A model generated the notes under the pieces. That model did no database searches. It saw only the letters and a program-made list of their open reading frames with translations, and had not been told where the DNA came from. From Planctomycetaceae bacterium (GTDB lineage Bacteria; Planctomycetota; Planctomycetia; Pirellulales; JAEUIK01), in the NCBI GenBank assembly GCA_016793185.1, contig JAEUIK010000520.1, positions 1-23,345 of the forward strand: a stretch of DNA of 23,345 bases. The letters are read 5' to 3'. Positions within the stretch are counted from its first letter, which is position 1; each line of letters begins with the position of its first letter. Both the position numbers and the translations under genes were made by a program. This document shows positions 22,126-23,345 of this stretch, piece by piece.

Positions 22126-22806
22126 ATGCACTTGCCCCCTCTCAGCGTGCTCTACGAGGACAACCACCTGCTGGTGGTCAACAAGCCGTCGGGCATCGTC
22201 ACCATGGGTGTCGCCGACGACGTGCCCAGCATGCTGGCCGTCGCCAAGCAGTATCTCAAGCGGAAGTACGACAAGCAGGGCAACGTCTATCTCGGCGTCG
22301 TCAGCCGGCTCGATGCACCCGTGTCGGGCGTGCTGCTCTTCGCGCGAACTTCCAAAGCCGCCGCGCGGCTGAACGAGCAGTTCCGGGCGCGCGACGTCGA
22401 TAAGACCTATTGGGGAATCGCCGAGGGTCGGATTGCGGCGGCACACGAGAGCTGGATCGACTGGGTGGCCCCCGACGAGCGGCACCGCAGGATGCACGTC
22501 GTCGGGCAGGGGATGCCCGGCGCACAAGAGGCCCGGCTCAGCTTCCGTCGGCTCGAGTTCGTGCCGCGTGGGACCTGGGTCGAAATCCAACTCGAGACCG
22601 GCCGCAAACACCAGATCCGCCTGCAATTCAGCCGGCGCGGACATCCGCTCCTGGGCGACCGCAAGTATGGGAGCACGCAATCCTGGCCCGAGGGCATCGC
22701 CTTGCACGCCCGGAGTTTGACGTTTGCTCACCCGGTGTCGGGGCTAGGGATCGAAGCGGTTGCGCCGACACCCACCGCATGGAAAAAGCTGGGCATTGCG
22801 CAGTAA
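22126..22806 (+). CDS. RluA family pseudouridine synthase
   Basis: A 226-residue enzyme that isomerises uridine to pseudouridine in rRNA or tRNA. The N-terminus LSVLYEDNHLLVVNKPSG is typical. The catalytic motif is SRLDAPVSGVLLFARTS (60-76) with D63 as the nucleophile-type aspartate; the usual His of HRLD is Ser here, and TSG is VSG. Further motifs are KTYWGIAEG, a late VEIQLETGRKHQIRLQFS and HPLLGDRKYGS, all matching RluA-family signatures. There is no N-terminal S4 domain, so it is a single-domain, stand-alone type. The start at ATG 22126 is fixed by the conserved N-terminus; no clear ribosome site is seen. A reading from 21907 would overlap the Maf gene and add unrelated residues. The exact target uridine cannot be told. 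Confidence 0.88.
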   Translation: MHLPPLSVLYEDNHLLVVNKPSGIVTMGVADDVPSMLAVAKQYLKRKYDKQGNVYLGVVSRLDAPVSGVLLFARTSKAAARLNEQFRARDVDKTYWGIAEGRIAAAHESWIDWVAPDERHRRMHVVGQGMPGAQEARLSFRRLEFVPRGTWVEIQLETGRKHQIRLQFSRRGHPLLGDRKYGSTQSWPEGIALHARSLTFAHPVSGLGIEAVAPTPTAWKKLGIAQ

Positions 22807-22915
22807 ATCGGTTCGACCGCGCCGCGGGCCGCTTGTGGGTCGATAAGACGATACCTACCATGAACGGCTGGGCCGAGTCCGCTGGCCGTCCCCCCTATTC
22901 CGGAGATCTTCGCGC

Positions 22916-23345
22916 ATGACACGCTTCGCGGGAGTCATCCCCCCCATCATCACTCCTTACGACGCCGACGGTAACCTGCACGAAGTGGCGTTGCGGCAGC
23001 TCGTCGATTGGTATGCCGAGGCGGGCTGCGACGGCCTCTGGGCCCCGGGGGGAACCGGCGAGGGTGGGATGCTCAGCTGCGACGAACGCGTCCGGATGGC
23101 CGAGCTTCTCGACGAGTATGTCGAGCGGCGAATGAAAATCATCTTCCACGTGGCCGCCGTGACCACGGCCGACGCCGTGGCTGCCACGACGCGCTGCCAG
23201 GAGCTGGGGATCGACGCCATCTGCAGCATGCCCCCTTTCTGCTACGGCAAGAGCCGGGGCGAGATCGTCGACTATTATCGCCGGCTGGCCGACGCGACCG
23301 ATCGTCCGATCTTCCTCTACAACCTCCCCGATGTTTCGGGCGTGC
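22916..23345 (+). CDS. DapA/NanA-family (dihydrodipicolinate synthase-like) aldolase, partial
   Basis: An open frame of 143 codons running off the right edge. The start FAGVIPPIITPYDADGNLH, the motif PGGTGEGGML (44-53) and the LYNLP motif (Y135) identify the class I aldolase TIM barrel of the DapA/NanA/KDG-aldolase family. The Schiff-base lysine lies beyond the edge. Dihydrodipicolinate synthases usually read GTTGES; the GGTGE here resembles more the 5-dehydro-4-deoxyglucarate dehydratase and related sugar-acid members, so a role in sugar-acid rather than lysine metabolism is possible. ATG 22916 has CGGAGAT with GGAG about 10 bases upstream. It follows the pseudouridine synthase gene after 109 bases, in which no convincing promoter was found. 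Confidence 0.85.
   Translation, partial: MTRFAGVIPPIITPYDADGNLHEVALRQLVDWYAEAGCDGLWAPGGTGEGGMLSCDERVRMAELLDEYVERRMKIIFHVAAVTTADAVAATTRCQELGIDAICSMPPFCYGKSRGEIVDYYRRLADATDRPIFLYNLPDVSGV

Overview
The window reads as a piece of chromosome from a high-GC planctomycete, probably of the Pirellulales/Planctomycetales type. The evidence is the gene content. There is an ECF sigma factor beside a Ser/Thr kinase with WD40 repeats, a DUF1559 protein with a prepilin-type N-terminus, a large PVC-type c-type cytochrome 'dehydrogenase' with HEAT-like repeats, and a Tat-exported Gfo/Idh/MocA oxidoreductase. No tRNA, rRNA, CRISPR array, transposase or integrase was seen. Genes are densely packed and no gene-free stretch exceeds about 200 bases.

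Left part (1-6224, + strand): a short C-terminal remnant that looks like the end of a GGDEF protein, then an ECF sigma factor and a 1409-residue membrane-anchored kinase/WD40 protein, which together look like a signalling module. A CPBP-family intramembrane protease follows. Middle (6272-11225, - strand): a D-alanine-aminotransferase-like class IV enzyme; a three-gene operon of DUF1559 pseudopilin-like protein, small lipoprotein and DUF4198/DUF3386-like secreted protein; and a radical SAM protein with unusual cysteine spacing. The operon has a good sigma70-type promoter with a Fur-box-like palindrome just downstream of it, so metal control is a testable idea.

Right part (11427-23345): a + strand cluster of PVC cytochrome, Tat-exported Gfo/Idh/MocA protein and xylose-isomerase-like TIM barrel, plausibly used to oxidise and rearrange sugars or sugar derivatives. 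Then come a DUF2071 protein (-), an ABC-2-type permease without a neighbouring ATPase (+), a class III PLP enzyme with a four-cysteine insertion (+), a Maf nucleotide pyrophosphatase (-), an RluA-type pseudouridine synthase (+) and the first 143 codons of a DapA-family aldolase running off the right edge.

The most interesting points are the putative Fur-type control of the DUF1559/lipoprotein/DUF4198 operon, the CX6CX3C radical SAM motif, the cysteine-cluster PLP enzyme (possibly PbfA-like), and the sigma/kinase pair with a nearly leaderless sigma transcript. All functional assignments come from motif reading by eye. No database search was run.
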